From contig NZ_JBOITO010000030.1 of NCBI RefSeq assembly GCF_050717635.1, forward strand, positions 248,001 through 312,000: a DNA stretch of 64,000 bases, given 5' to 3'. This DNA is from Clostridium_AD sp050717635 (GTDB lineage Bacteria; Bacillota; Clostridia; Clostridiales; Clostridiaceae). Under the pieces are notes generated by a model. The model did not search any database, was not told the DNA's origin, and saw only the letters and a list, made by a program, of their open reading frames with translations. The position numbers and the translations under genes were made by a program. Below, one piece after another: positions 32,811 through 42,466 of the stretch (position 1 is its first letter; the number at the start of each line of letters is the position of its first letter).

Positions 32811-34922
32811 TTATTCACTATCTTTATTTTCGTTTTCACTATCTTTCATAGCGTCTCTTCTTGAAAGATTTACTCTTCCTTGATTATCTATTTCCATTAC
32901 TTTTACTAATATTTCATCACCAACGGAAACAATATCTTCTACTTTGTTCACTCTAGCAAAATCAAGTTTAGAAATATGCACTAAACCTTCTTTATTAGGA
33001 AGTATTTCAACAAAACATCCAAAAGCAGCAATTTTTGTTACTTTCCCTAAATATATTTCGCCTACTTTAACTGATTTAGTTAGCTCTTCAATAATTTTTA
33101 CTGCTTTATTTGCACTATCACCGTCACTCGACATAATTACAATTTTACCATCGTCATTAGTATCTATTTTAACACCGGTTTCTGCTATAATTTTCTTTAT
33201 AGTTGCTCCGCCTTTTCCTATTACGTCTCTAATCTTGTCAGGTGCTACATTTAGTATGTACATTCTAGGAGCATATTTTGATAGTTCACTTCTTGGTGCG
33301 TCTATACATGCATTCATTTTACCTAATATATGAAGTCTGGCTTTTTTTGCATCTATAATTGCGGTTTTAATGCAGTATTTAGATAACCCATGAAGCTTTG
33401 TATCAACTTGTATAGCTGTAATACCTTGCTCCGTTCCGGCAACTTTAAAATCCATATCACCAAAAAAATCTTCAATACCTTGAATATCTGTTATTATTTT
33501 TTCTTTAGATAAGTCAGCATTTGTAATTAATCCCATTGCTATACCCGCTGCTGGTCTCTTAATTGGAACACCTGCATCTAGTAGAGCTAAAATGCTTGCA
33601 CTTACACTAGCTTGAGATGTTGAGCCATTAGAACTTAATACTTCTGATACTACTCGAATAGCATAAGGAAATTCGTCTACAGATGGTAAAAGTGGTTCCA
33701 CTGCTTTCTCTGCAAGTGCACCATGACCAATTTCGCGTCTTCCAGGTCCACGCATTGGCTTAGTTTCTCCTACACTATAAGCAGGGAAATTATAATGATG
33801 CATATACCTTTTAGTATCTTCATCACCTATTCCATCTAACATTTGAGCTTCTTTTAACGCTCCAAGTGTAGCAACTCCCATTACTTGAGTAAGTCCTCTT
33901 GTAAAAAGACCTGTTCCGTGAGTTCTTGGAAGTATTCCTACTTCGCAACTTATTGGTCTAACCTGATCAAAAGCTCTTCCATCTGGTCTTCTATCTTCAT
34001 TTAACATCATATTTCTAACTATTTCCTTTTGGATATTATAGAAAATTTCACCGATATCTGATTTACTATCAGGATATTTTTCACTGAATTCATTTTTTAT
34101 TTTCTCTTTTATTTCATCAACCATTGCATTTCTCACATCTTTATCCATTGTGTACATTGCAGTTCTAGTCAAATCAAATGAGAATTCTCTAACTTCACTT
34201 TGGAGAGTTTCATCTATTGCTTGAAATTCAAAAGCCTTTTTTTTCTTTCCAAATTTAGCAACGGCTTCTTCTTGGAAAGCTACAATTTTTTTACATGACT
34301 CAAAAGCAAAATCAATAGCATTTATCATTACATCTTCAGGTATTTCCTGTCCATTTGCTTCTATCATTGTTACATTGTCTTTTGTTGCACAAACTGTAAG
34401 ATTCATAGAACTTGCGTTTCTCTCTTCTACAGTAGGACTTAATATAAAGTTACCCTCAACTAAACCAACAGAAACAGTTGCAACAACATCTGTAAAAGGT
34501 ATACTTGAAATACATAATGCCATTGATGCTGCATTCATAGCAAGTATCTCAGGTGAATTATCTTGTTCAACTGAAAGTACTGTACAAACGATTTGCACAT
34601 CATTTTTATATCCTTTAGGAAATAACGGTCTTAGTGGTCTATCAATTCCTCTTGCTGTTAGTATGGCTCTTTCTGATGGTCTTGCTTCTCTCTTTATAAA
34701 ACCTCCTGGAATTTTTCCAACAGCATAGAGTTTTTCTTCATATTCTACACTTAGTGGAAAAAAATCAATACCATCCCTTGGTTTCTCTGATGCATTTGCA
34801 TTAACTAGAACTACAGTTTCACCGTAGCTCACTAGTATTGCACAGTCTGATAACATTCCAATCTTACCATACTCAGCTTTAAGAACTCTACCTGCTACGG
34901 TAGTTTCAATAATATGATTCAT
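32811..34922 (-). CDS. pnp: Polyribonucleotide nucleotidyltransferase
   Basis: A 3'-5' phosphorolytic exoribonuclease of the RNA degradosome. 703 residues with two RNase PH-like domains (about 10-220 and 310-545), a KH domain (VIGKGGATIKKIIAET) and an S1 domain (GEIYLGKVTKIAAFGCFVEIL). The phosphate-binding GSTSQASVSASILALLDAG segment is present. The ATG at 34922 is 7 bases after GGAGG; an in-frame ATG five codons earlier lies in that site. It follows rpsO, the universally common order. Confidence 0.97.
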   Translation of the reverse strand: MNHIIETTVAGRVLKAEYGKIGMLSDCAILVSYGETVVLVNANASEKPRDGIDFFPLSVEYEEKLYAVGKIPGGFIKREARPSERAILTARGIDRPLRPLFPKGYKNDVQIVCTVLSVEQDNSPEILAMNAASMALCISSIPFTDVVATVSVGLVEGNFILSPTVEERNASSMNLTVCATKDNVTMIEANGQEIPEDVMINAIDFAFESCKKIVAFQEEAVAKFGKKKKAFEFQAIDETLQSEVREFSFDLTRTAMYTMDKDVRNAMVDEIKEKIKNEFSEKYPDSKSDIGEIFYNIQKEIVRNMMLNEDRRPDGRAFDQVRPISCEVGILPRTHGTGLFTRGLTQVMGVATLGALKEAQMLDGIGDEDTKRYMHHYNFPAYSVGETKPMRGPGRREIGHGALAEKAVEPLLPSVDEFPYAIRVVSEVLSSNGSTSQASVSASILALLDAGVPIKRPAAGIAMGLITNADLSKEKIITDIQGIEDFFGDMDFKVAGTEQGITAIQVDTKLHGLSKYCIKTAIIDAKKARLHILGKMNACIDAPRSELSKYAPRMYILNVAPDKIRDVIGKGGATIKKIIAETGVKIDTNDDGKIVIMSSDGDSANKAVKIIEELTKSVKVGEIYLGKVTKIAAFGCFVEILPNKEGLVHISKLDFARVNKVEDIVSVGDEILVKVMEIDNQGRVNLSRRDAMKDSENENKDSE

Positions 34923-35009
34923 ATATTTACCTCCCATAAATTTAAAGTAATATAATTAACTAATATACAAATTTATTGTTCTCAAATGTATATTTTTTTA
35001 ATAACATTT

Positions 35010-35037
35010 AAAATAATAGAGCGGCAAGGCCGCTCTA
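35010..35037 (-). terminator. Terminator after rpsO
   Basis: A GC-rich 9-bp stem, TAGAGCGGC (35017-35025) with GCCGCTCTA (35029-35037), has a 3-base loop and T-rich sequence after it on the minus strand. It starts two bases after the rpsO stop codon and probably makes rpsO separable from pnp. Confidence 0.85.
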
Positions 35038-35039
35038 AA

Positions 35040-35303
35040 TTATTTTCTTAGTCCAAGTTCTACAAGAATTGCACGATATCTTTCAATATCTTGATTCTTT
35101 AAGTAACCTAACATTCCTTTTCTTTGTCCAACCATCATTAATAGGCCTCTTCTTGAATGGTGATCTTTTTTATGAACTTTTAAGTGTTCATTTAATTCTA
35201 AGATTCTTGCAGTAAGTAATGCAATTTGCACTTCTGGAGAACCTGTATCTCCTTCATGTCTTGCGTGTTTTACCATTATTTCTTGTTTTTTAGCCTTTTC
35301 CAT
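35040..35303 (-). CDS. rpsO: Ribosomal protein S15
   Basis: A small-subunit protein that binds the 16S rRNA three-way junction early in assembly. 87 residues, the normal length, with GDTGSPEVQIALLTARI, LNEHLKVHKKDHHSRRGLL and MVGQRKGMLGYLK. It has its own promoter and a leader of about 75 bases that may mediate autoregulation, and a terminator follows it. Confidence 0.98.
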   Translation of the reverse strand: MEKAKKQEIMVKHARHEGDTGSPEVQIALLTARILELNEHLKVHKKDHHSRRGLLMMVGQRKGMLGYLKNQDIERYRAILVELGLRK

Positions 35304-35378
35304 TTTACAACACCTCCGAATATTCTTCCCCTATTCCAAGTATACCGTTGGCGATTCGATTAACTTAGCATAAGGTTC
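35304..35378 (-). promoter_or_regulatory. rpsO leader, candidate S15 autoregulatory RNA
   Basis: From the expected start point to the rpsO ATG there are about 75 bases. Two small hairpins can be drawn: CCAA...TTGG around CGGTATAC and GAATA...TATTC just before GGAGG. S15 leaders that fold near the ribosome binding site and bind S15 are known in several bacteria, with different structures. No conserved motif was matched, so this is a candidate only. Confidence 0.4.
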
Positions 35379-35384
35379 AAATCA

Positions 35385-35413
35385 ATTATAACAAACTAAG
35401 ATTAAATTGTAAA
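35385..35413 (-). promoter_or_regulatory. Sigma-A promoter of rpsO
   Basis: On the minus strand TTTACA (35408-35413) is 17 bases from a consensus TATAAT (35385-35390). Confidence 0.8.
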
Positions 35414-35439
35414 TTAATTTTTAAATTTAAAGCTTATAT

Positions 35440-36357
35440 TTATATATTTTGCTCCAAAGCAAACTCTTTATCCTTTGAAAGCTGCTGCTTTAGTTTATCA
35501 ATGGTATTAAATTTAACCTCATCTCTTATTCTACTTATAAAATTAATTTTAACTACTTCACCATAGATTTGTTCGTCAAAGTTCAATATATGCGTTTCTA
35601 CTGAAAGTTTGCCACCTTCTACAGTAGGATTATACCCTATATTTGTAATAGCTTTATGAAGATCATTATTATAATCAACTACAGTATAGTATACCCCACC
35701 CTTAGGAATAATATATTTCTTATTATAATCTAAGTTTACAGTTGGGAATCCAATTGTTCTCCCAAGTTGTTTCCCTTTAATTACATCGCCAATAATAGCG
35801 TGCGCTCTTCCTAAAAGCTTATTTGCTCTAGTGATATTCCCTTCAGCTATAAGATGACGTATTTTTGAACTACTTACAATTTCATCATTAATACTAATTG
35901 CTTCACAAACACATAGCTCATATCCAAGTATATTACTATATGTTTTAAGCATCTCTACATCACCTAAATTTTTATATCCAAATCTATAATTAAAACCAAC
36001 AACTATACCCTTTGCATTATAAAAATTCACCATATTTTTTATAAACTGTTCTGGTGTCATCTTCATAAACTCCTTATTAAAATTAAACAAATCAACAATA
36101 TCAATGCCTGTGTTTTCCAATATATTTATTTTAGTATCATTATTCATTAGTAGTTTTGGACGAATATCTTTGTTAATAACAGACAAAGGGTGATTTTTAA
36201 AGGTGCAAATCATACTTTTTGTATTATTCTCATTTGCAAGTTCTACAGTTTTATTTATAAGATGCATATGCCCTAAATGAAGCCCATCAAAATTTCCTAG
36301 TGCAATATATGTTGGATATTTAAGTTTTGTTTTAAAATTATCTTCTATAACCATCAT
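35440..36357 (-). CDS. ribF: Bifunctional riboflavin kinase/FAD synthetase
   Basis: Makes FMN and then FAD from riboflavin. 305 residues: an N-terminal nucleotidyltransferase domain with ALGNFDGLHLGHMHLI and SSKIRHLIAEGNI, and a C-terminal riboflavin kinase domain from about 185 (GKQLGRTIGFPTVNLDY, GVYYTVVDY, ETHILNFDEQIYGE). It sits 13 bases after truB in the ribosome-maturation operon, its usual place in Firmicutes. Confidence 0.95.
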   Translation of the reverse strand: MMVIEDNFKTKLKYPTYIALGNFDGLHLGHMHLINKTVELANENNTKSMICTFKNHPLSVINKDIRPKLLMNNDTKINILENTGIDIVDLFNFNKEFMKMTPEQFIKNMVNFYNAKGIVVGFNYRFGYKNLGDVEMLKTYSNILGYELCVCEAISINDEIVSSSKIRHLIAEGNITRANKLLGRAHAIIGDVIKGKQLGRTIGFPTVNLDYNKKYIIPKGGVYYTVVDYNNDLHKAITNIGYNPTVEGGKLSVETHILNFDEQIYGEVVKINFISRIRDEVKFNTIDKLKQQLSKDKEFALEQNI

Positions 36358-36370
36358 TTTAAAATTTCTC

Positions 36371-37240
36371 CTATATAAACGATTTTATTAGCCTAATACC
36401 ATCAATACTTTTTTCTGCAATCCCAATAAAATCATTTTTATTATTATAAATATTATATATACTTTCCGCTTTAAACTTACAAGTTAGTGCCTTATCCTTT
36501 ACTACAACACCATTTAGCAAGAACACAATAAATCTATCCTCTATAGTAATTTTGATATTGCTTTCAAAAATATTTTCCACAGGCATAATATGCTCATTTA
36601 TATTTTCTGCATTTAAATCATCTATATTTATAGAATTTTCAATAGGAAATCCACCAATAGCAGTTCTTTGTAAGTTCCACATCATACCACCACATTCTAG
36701 CATCTGTCCTATATCATAGCAAAGGCTTCTAATATACGTACCCTTAGAACATTTCACCCTAAACTTTACATATGGCAACTTAATATCCATAATATCTATA
36801 CTATAAATCTCTATATTTCTTGCTTCCCTCTCTATTTCTATACCAGCCCTTGCCAATTCATAAAGCTTTTTCCCATTAACTTTTAGTGCTGAGTACATTG
36901 GGGGAATTTGTTTTATTTTTCCAACAAACGAATTAATTACATTTATAATTTCATCCGTACTGGCTTTAACTTCACTTTCACAAAGGACCTTTCCTTCTCT
37001 ATCATAAGTGTCTGTAATAACGCCGAGTTTTAATTCAGCTTCATAAATTTTAAAGTCTCCCATTATATAGTCTATAGCCTTTGTAGCCTTGCCTATACAA
37101 ACAAGTAAAACCCCGCTAGCTTCAGGATCTAAAGTACCAGCGTGGCCTACTTTCTTTATATTGCTTACTTTTTTGATTTTACGTACTACATCAAAAGATG
37201 TAATTCCTGTAGGTTTATGTACATTTATTATACCATTCAT
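36371..37240 (-). CDS. truB: tRNA pseudouridine-55 synthase
   Basis: Modifies U55 in the T-loop of tRNAs. 289 residues, beginning with MNGIINVHKPTGITSFDVV and HAGTLDPEASGVL, which contains the catalytic Asp38. CSKGTYIRSLCYDIGQML is the second family motif, and a C-terminal PUA-like segment follows. The start overlaps the end of nrnA by four bases. Confidence 0.95.
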   Translation of the reverse strand: MNGIINVHKPTGITSFDVVRKIKKVSNIKKVGHAGTLDPEASGVLLVCIGKATKAIDYIMGDFKIYEAELKLGVITDTYDREGKVLCESEVKASTDEIINVINSFVGKIKQIPPMYSALKVNGKKLYELARAGIEIEREARNIEIYSIDIMDIKLPYVKFRVKCSKGTYIRSLCYDIGQMLECGGMMWNLQRTAIGGFPIENSINIDDLNAENINEHIMPVENIFESNIKITIEDRFIVFLLNGVVVKDKALTCKFKAESIYNIYNNKNDFIGIAEKSIDGIRLIKSFI

Positions 37241-38199
37241 TCTATCAACTCTTTTTCTAAAATTTCTAAAAGCTTAATTTTAGTGTCGTGAAAGTCAGTT
37301 TCAGTGAAAAAACCTGCTGCTCTAATATGACCACCACCGTGGAAGCCTTCTGCAATTTTCCTAACATCAACTGTTGATTTAGATCTTAAACTGACTTTAA
37401 CACCATTTTCAGCTTCTCTTATAACAATAGTAACTTCAACTGTATTTATAGAAGAACCTAAAGTTACAACATCCGCTGTATCAGAAGATTCTAAATTATA
37501 TTTTTTTATCAAATTTTTAGGTATATACATAACACACACTGTGCCATTAAGTTCTGATGTCATATTACTAATAATTTCTCCACAGAATTTTATTTGTTCA
37601 AATTTTCTATTTTCAAAAACTATTCTATGAATATTACTAAAATCTATACCTGTATTAATAAGTTCTCCTGCGATACTATGAGTTACTGCTGTTGTACTTG
37701 AATGTCTAAAAGAACCCGTATCTGTAAGTAAAGAGGTATACAAGCATGTACTGATTTCACTGTCTATTTTAATCTTAAGAAGTATAAGCGCTTCATACAC
37801 AATCTCTGCAACTGCTGAAGCGCCTGTATCAATATAGTTCAAATCTCCGTACAAATCATTAGATACATGGTGATCTATATTAATTAATTCAAATTTTCTA
37901 TTTTGCATAGATAAATTCGCATTAATTCTTTTAAAATCACCACAATCTAAGACTATAACGCAGTCTGTATCCTTTACCGGTTCACTTATTTCACCAGTAA
38001 TTTCATCGGAGCAAGGCAAAAACATAAAGCTTTGTGGGATAATTTCTTTAGAAATTATATATACTTCCTTGTTTAATTTTCTAAGTCCAATAAGTAGTGC
38101 TAATGCACTACCTAATGAATCGCCATCTGCAGAAGTATGAAAAGTTATAGCAATTTTTTTAAACATCTTTATTTTGCTAAGAATACCACTAATTTTCAT
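37237..38199 (-). CDS. nrnA: DHH-family oligoribonuclease/pAp phosphatase
   Basis: Degrades very short RNA oligonucleotides and pAp. About 320 residues, with TFHTSADGDSLGSALAL (first metal motif), CVIVLDCGD, the NIDHHVSN (DHH) motif and a C-terminal DHHA1 domain ending in FHGGGHIRAAGF. The ATG at 38199 has AGAGG six bases upstream and overlaps rbfA by 11 bases; a start five codons earlier lies within that site. It is usual between rbfA and truB in clostridia. Confidence 0.93.
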   Translation of the reverse strand: MKISGILSKIKMFKKIAITFHTSADGDSLGSALALLIGLRKLNKEVYIISKEIIPQSFMFLPCSDEITGEISEPVKDTDCVIVLDCGDFKRINANLSMQNRKFELINIDHHVSNDLYGDLNYIDTGASAVAEIVYEALILLKIKIDSEISTCLYTSLLTDTGSFRHSSTTAVTHSIAGELINTGIDFSNIHRIVFENRKFEQIKFCGEIISNMTSELNGTVCVMYIPKNLIKKYNLESSDTADVVTLGSSINTVEVTIVIREAENGVKVSLRSKSTVDVRKIAEGFHGGGHIRAAGFFTETDFHDTKIKLLEILEKELIE

Positions 38200-38611
38200 T
38201 GCTATCCTCTTCAATGCTATCTTCTCCGCTTATATGTGCTTCACTATTTTCTTCATCAATTTTTTCTTTTTCTTTTATTTGATGAAAAATGCCTTCTAAA
38301 TGTATTGCACGTTCTATGGTTTCATCTACCTCTATTATGACTTGAGGAACATGTCTTAATTTAACATGAGCACCTATTTCTTTTCTCATAAGTCCAGTTG
38401 AACTTTTAAGTGCCTCAATTGTTTCTTTTTTAGAAATTTCGCTACCAAATATACTAACGTAAATCTTTGTATAGCTTAAATCTTTTGTTGTATCCACTTT
38501 TGTTACACTTACCATAGCACTTTTTCTTGGATCTTTTATTTTGTTTTGAATTGTATTGCTTACTTCTTTTTTGATTTCTTCATTTATTCTTCCATTTCTA
38601 TAATTAACCAT
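38189..38611 (-). CDS. rbfA: Ribosome-binding factor A
   Basis: A KH-fold factor for 30S maturation and cold adaptation. About 140 residues from the ATG at 38611 (11 bases after AAGGAG; an upstream GTG is too close to it). The core MVNYRNGRINEEIKKEVS, KDPRKSAMVSVTKVDTTKDL and LRHVPQVIIEVDETIERA is typical. It is longer than the usual 115-125 residues, owing to a glutamate-rich C-terminal tail of about 25 residues. Confidence 0.93.
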   Translation of the reverse strand: MVNYRNGRINEEIKKEVSNTIQNKIKDPRKSAMVSVTKVDTTKDLSYTKIYVSIFGSEISKKETIEALKSSTGLMRKEIGAHVKLRHVPQVIIEVDETIERAIHLEGIFHQIKEKEKIDEENSEAHISGEDSIEEDSNEN

Positions 38612-38632
38612 ACAACCCACTACTCCTTAACC

Positions 38633-40699
38633 TTATATTAATTTTGGTTTTACTTCTTCCATTATGAATGCTTCAACAACGTCTCCTTCTTTAATATCAT
38701 TGAATTTTTCTATACTTAACCCACATTCATATCCAGCTGCAACTTCTTTTGCATCATCTTTAAATCTCTTTAGTGAAGCTAATGTTGATTCAGTTATTAC
38801 TATACCATTTCTAAGAACTCTTACACTACTATTTCTAGTAATCTTACCACTGAGTACATAAGATCCTGCTATTGTTCCTACACTTGATACTTTGTATATT
38901 TGTCTTATTTCAACTCTACCTAAAACAACTTCTTTATATACAGGATCAAGAAGTCCAAGCATTGCAGCTTTTATATCATCAAGAGCATCATAAATTATTC
39001 TATAGGTTTTAATTTCTACTCCCTCTTTTTCTCCAATTGAAGCAGCATTATTGTCTGGTCTTACATTAAATCCTATGATTATAGCATTTGATGCAGCTGC
39101 AAGCGTAACATCTGTTTCTGTAATAGCTCCAACTCCAGAATGTATAACTCTTACTTTAACATTTTCAGTAGATAATTTTTCTAGAGATTGTCTTACAGCC
39201 TCTACAGACCCTTGAACATCGGCTTTAACAATTACACCAAGTTCTTTAACAGATCCCTCTTGTATTTGACTATATAGATTTTCCATTGACACTCTATTAC
39301 TTGCCTTAAAATGTTCTTCTCTTGATTTTGCTTTTCTAGCTTCAGCCATGTTTCTTGCAGTTTTCTCATCTTTAACTACATTGAATCTGTCTCCAGCTGC
39401 TGGTACTTCAGATAACCCAAGTATTTCTACTGGTATAGAAGGTCCGGCATTGTTTATTTTTTCACCCTTATCATCAAACATTGCTCTAATTCTACCATAA
39501 GTTGATCCAACTATTATAGAATCCCCAGTGCTTAATGTACCATTCTGTATAAGTAGTGTAGCAAGAGGACCTCTACCTTTGTCAAGTTTTCCTTCTATTA
39601 CAGTTCCTTTTGCACGTCTATCAGGACTTGCTTTAAGCTCTAGCATTTCCGCTGTAATTAATACCATTTCAAGTAGTGTATCTAAACCTTCTTTAGTATG
39701 AGCTGATACTGGAACACAAATTGTCTCGCCACCCCAATCTTCTGATACAAGACCATTGTCTGCTAATTCTTGTTTAACCTTGTCAATGTTAGCTCCTGGT
39801 CTATCTATTTTGTTTATAGCTACTATCATTGGTACTTTAGCAGCCTTACAGTGATTTATAGCTTCTTTAGTTTGTGGCATAATACCATCATCTGCAGCTA
39901 CAACAAGTATAACTATATCTGTTATTTGAGCACCTCTTGCTCTCATTGCAGTGAAAGCTTCATGACCAGGTGTATCTAAAAATGTTATTTTTTCTCCATT
40001 AATAGTCACAGTATAAGCACCAATATGTTGTGTAATTCCGCCTGCTTCTGTTTCAGTAACCTTAGATTTTCTAATGCAATCAAGTAATGATGTCTTACCG
40101 TGGTCAACGTGACCCATAACTGTAACAACAGCTGGTTTCTTATGCGTTCCTAAATCAGAATCAGCATCTTCATCATCAGCGATTTTTCCTAGTTCTTCAT
40201 CTTTGAGTACTGCAAGTGCACCATATTTTTCTATTACTTTTTCAGCTGTAGCAAAATCAATTTCTTGGTTCATTCCAGCCATAACGCCTATGAAAATAAG
40301 TTGTTTTATAACTTCTACATATGGCCTCTTTAGCTTATCAGCTAAATCCTTAACTGTAATAGACGCTTCAATCACTACAACTTCATCATCTATTGCTTCG
40401 ACACTATTGTTACCATTTCCTAGTTCATCTCTACCTTTTCTACCTCTTTTTCTGATAATAACTTTGTTAGCATCTTCATTAGCTAAATTTTCGTAATGTT
40501 CTACTGTTTCATTCTTATCATCTTTGAGTCCTGAATTCTCATCACTATATAGTTCCTTTATTAACTCAGCATCCTCTTCCTCAATCACACTCATATGATT
40601 TTTGGCCTTTATACTAAATTCCTCAAATAGTACATTAATTAATTCTTTACTTGTTACTTCTAATTCTTTTGCTAATTCATATATTCTGACTTTTGCCAA
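38633..40699 (-). CDS. infB: Translation initiation factor IF-2
   Basis: The GTPase that brings initiator tRNA to the ribosome. 688 residues, with an N-terminal IF2-N domain, a short acidic linker, a second IF2-N domain, the G domain (VTVMGHVDHGKTSLLD, DTPGHEAF, NKIDRPGAN) and C-terminal domains II-IV. The TTG at 40699 is chosen because the protein then begins MAKVRIYELAKEL, as in other clostridia, and GGGGG lies eight bases upstream; a GTG three codons earlier overlaps that site. The linker is much shorter than in E. coli, normal for clostridia. Confidence 0.96.
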   Translation of the reverse strand: MAKVRIYELAKELEVTSKELINVLFEEFSIKAKNHMSVIEEEDAELIKELYSDENSGLKDDKNETVEHYENLANEDANKVIIRKRGRKGRDELGNGNNSVEAIDDEVVVIEASITVKDLADKLKRPYVEVIKQLIFIGVMAGMNQEIDFATAEKVIEKYGALAVLKDEELGKIADDEDADSDLGTHKKPAVVTVMGHVDHGKTSLLDCIRKSKVTETEAGGITQHIGAYTVTINGEKITFLDTPGHEAFTAMRARGAQITDIVILVVAADDGIMPQTKEAINHCKAAKVPMIVAINKIDRPGANIDKVKQELADNGLVSEDWGGETICVPVSAHTKEGLDTLLEMVLITAEMLELKASPDRRAKGTVIEGKLDKGRGPLATLLIQNGTLSTGDSIIVGSTYGRIRAMFDDKGEKINNAGPSIPVEILGLSEVPAAGDRFNVVKDEKTARNMAEARKAKSREEHFKASNRVSMENLYSQIQEGSVKELGVIVKADVQGSVEAVRQSLEKLSTENVKVRVIHSGVGAITETDVTLAAASNAIIIGFNVRPDNNAASIGEKEGVEIKTYRIIYDALDDIKAAMLGLLDPVYKEVVLGRVEIRQIYKVSSVGTIAGSYVLSGKITRNSSVRVLRNGIVITESTLASLKRFKDDAKEVAAGYECGLSIEKFNDIKEGDVVEAFIMEEVKPKLI

Positions 40700-40722
40700 A
40701 TCATTCACCCCCGAAATTTAAT

Positions 40723-41061
40723 TTACTCATTTTCTTCATTTTCTTTATTTACTTCATTGTCTTCATTCCATAAACTGAGTAACTTATCACTCATCCTTTT
40801 ATCATTTACACACAGTACATTAATTTCTGCTCTACCTAAACACTTACCTAAATCTTCACTGGAAGTGCCTTCAATAAGCGGTATATTGTTTTTAATACCC
40901 AGTCTTTTAAATTTGTCTTTTGTATTTACAGCACTTTCCTCAGACAAAATTATAAGAGTTCCTCTTCTGTGAGACAGCGCTTCTTCACATTGATTGTAAC
41001 CTTCAATAAGTTTGCCTGCCTTTTTTGTTAATCCTAAAAAATTAAAAAATTTATTGTTCAT
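40723..41061 (-). CDS. ylxQ: L7Ae-family RNA-binding protein YlxQ
   Basis: A 112-residue protein with the L7Ae/L30e fold: FFNFLGLTKKAGKLIEGYNQ, GTLIILSEESAVNTKDKF and GLGKCLGR-like EDLGKCLGRAEINVLCV. Family members bind kink-turn RNA, and YlxQ is thought to bind RNase P or rRNA, but its task is uncertain. It overlaps ylxR by 11 bases and lies in the nusA-infB operon. The acidic C-terminus (NKENEENE) is probably disordered. Confidence 0.88.
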   Translation of the reverse strand: MNNKFFNFLGLTKKAGKLIEGYNQCEEALSHRRGTLIILSEESAVNTKDKFKRLGIKNNIPLIEGTSSEDLGKCLGRAEINVLCVNDKRMSDKLLSLWNEDNEVNKENEENE

Positions 41062-41320
41062 TATTTATCTCATCCCTAAGTTTAACATAAATATCTTCAC
41101 ATACTTTTCCACCTAAATTTCGCTCTAATCTTTTTGTTTTGAAAGATTTTTCAAAGCATTCTATGCTCTTACATATATATGCGCCTCTGCCTGGCTTTTT
41201 CCCTGTTAAATCTATAGAAGTTTCGCCTTCTTTACTACGAACTATGCGCAATAGTTCTTTTTTACCTTTCATTTCCATACATCCTGTGCACATACGCTGA
41301 GGTATTTTTTTAACCTTCAT
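41051..41320 (-). CDS. ylxR: YlxR (RnpM) family RNA-binding protein
   Basis: An 89-residue protein with the family signature PQRMCTGCMEMKGKKELLRI and GKKPGRGAYICKSIECFEKS. The YlxR fold binds RNA; in Bacillus it modulates RNase P and has been renamed RnpM. It lies between nusA and ylxQ, its invariant position in Firmicutes. Confidence 0.92.
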   Translation of the reverse strand: MKVKKIPQRMCTGCMEMKGKKELLRIVRSKEGETSIDLTGKKPGRGAYICKSIECFEKSFKTKRLERNLGGKVCEDIYVKLRDEINNEQ

Positions 41321-41331
41321 AAAGCTATCAC

Positions 41332-42453
41332 CTACTCTTTAATAATTGGTTCAATTGCTTCATTTTCACTAACATTGCACTCAGTAACTTCAACTGATTC
41401 CATGTTATATTGTGCCTGAGTTCTACTTTTAATGTCAATTTTCCAACCTGTAAGTCTAGCAGCCAATCTAACATTTTGGCCTTCTTTCCCAATAGCTAAG
41501 GATAATTGATTATCTTCCACTATTACTTTTGCAGATTTAGAATTTTCTTCAACTACAACATTCAATACCTTTGCAGGACTTAGTGCATTTGATATATACT
41601 CTTCAGATTTCTTGCTCCACTTAATAATATCAATTTTTTCATTTCTTAGTTCGTTAACTATATTCTGAACCCTGCTACCTTTAGGACCAACACAAGCTCC
41701 CATAGCATCAACATTTTCGTCATTTGAATACACTGCAATTTTAGTTCTTGACCCTGCTTCTCTTGAAATACTTTTTATTTCAACAATTCCACCAAAAACC
41801 TCTGGTACCTCTAATTCAAATAAGCGTTTTACAAGACCTGGATGAGTTCTTGATACACCTACTTGAGCACCTTTTGTAGTGTTTTTAACCTCCACAATAT
41901 ATAATTTTAATTTTTCATTAAAATTGTATTCCTCACCTGGCATTTGCTCAGTAGCGCCAAGAACAGCTTCGATTTTACCTAAATCTATAAATACATTTCC
42001 TCTATCTTTTCTAATAACACTTCCTGTAATAATGTCAAATTCTTTGGTTATAAATTCATTGTAGATGATGTTTCTTTCGGCCTCTTTAATTCTTTGAATA
42101 ACCACTTGTTTTGCTGATTGTGCCGCTATTCTTCCAAATTTTCTTGGAGTAACTTCAATATCAACAGTATCCCCAATTTGGTATCTAGGACTATACTCCT
42201 TTGATTCTTCAAGTGATATTTCATTAACTTCTTCAACTACTTCTTCTACAACTACCTTTTGACCATAAACATGTATTTCACCTGTTTCTCTATTCATTGA
42301 CACTTTTACATTTTGGCTAGCATTAGAAAGAGTAGCATAATTTTTCTTGTATGCCGCTACTAATGCATCTTCAATAGTTTCAAAAAGCATTTCCTCGCTA
42401 ATTCCCTTTTGGTCTACAATTTCTCGCAATGCTTCAATAAAATCTTGATTCAT
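41332..42453 (-). CDS. nusA: Transcription elongation/termination factor NusA
   Basis: Binds RNA polymerase and RNA and promotes pausing, termination or antitermination. 373 residues with an N-terminal polymerase-binding domain (1-125), an S1 domain (about 135-200), and two KH domains (RTKIAVYSNDENVDAMGACVGPKGSRV and LAIGKEGQNVRLAARLTGW). No C-terminal acidic repeats of the E. coli type are present, as usual in Firmicutes. Confidence 0.96.
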   Translation of the reverse strand: MNQDFIEALREIVDQKGISEEMLFETIEDALVAAYKKNYATLSNASQNVKVSMNRETGEIHVYGQKVVVEEVVEEVNEISLEESKEYSPRYQIGDTVDIEVTPRKFGRIAAQSAKQVVIQRIKEAERNIIYNEFITKEFDIITGSVIRKDRGNVFIDLGKIEAVLGATEQMPGEEYNFNEKLKLYIVEVKNTTKGAQVGVSRTHPGLVKRLFELEVPEVFGGIVEIKSISREAGSRTKIAVYSNDENVDAMGACVGPKGSRVQNIVNELRNEKIDIIKWSKKSEEYISNALSPAKVLNVVVEENSKSAKVIVEDNQLSLAIGKEGQNVRLAARLTGWKIDIKSRTQAQYNMESVEVTECNVSENEAIEPIIKE

Positions 42454-42466
42454 TTTAACTTCCTCC

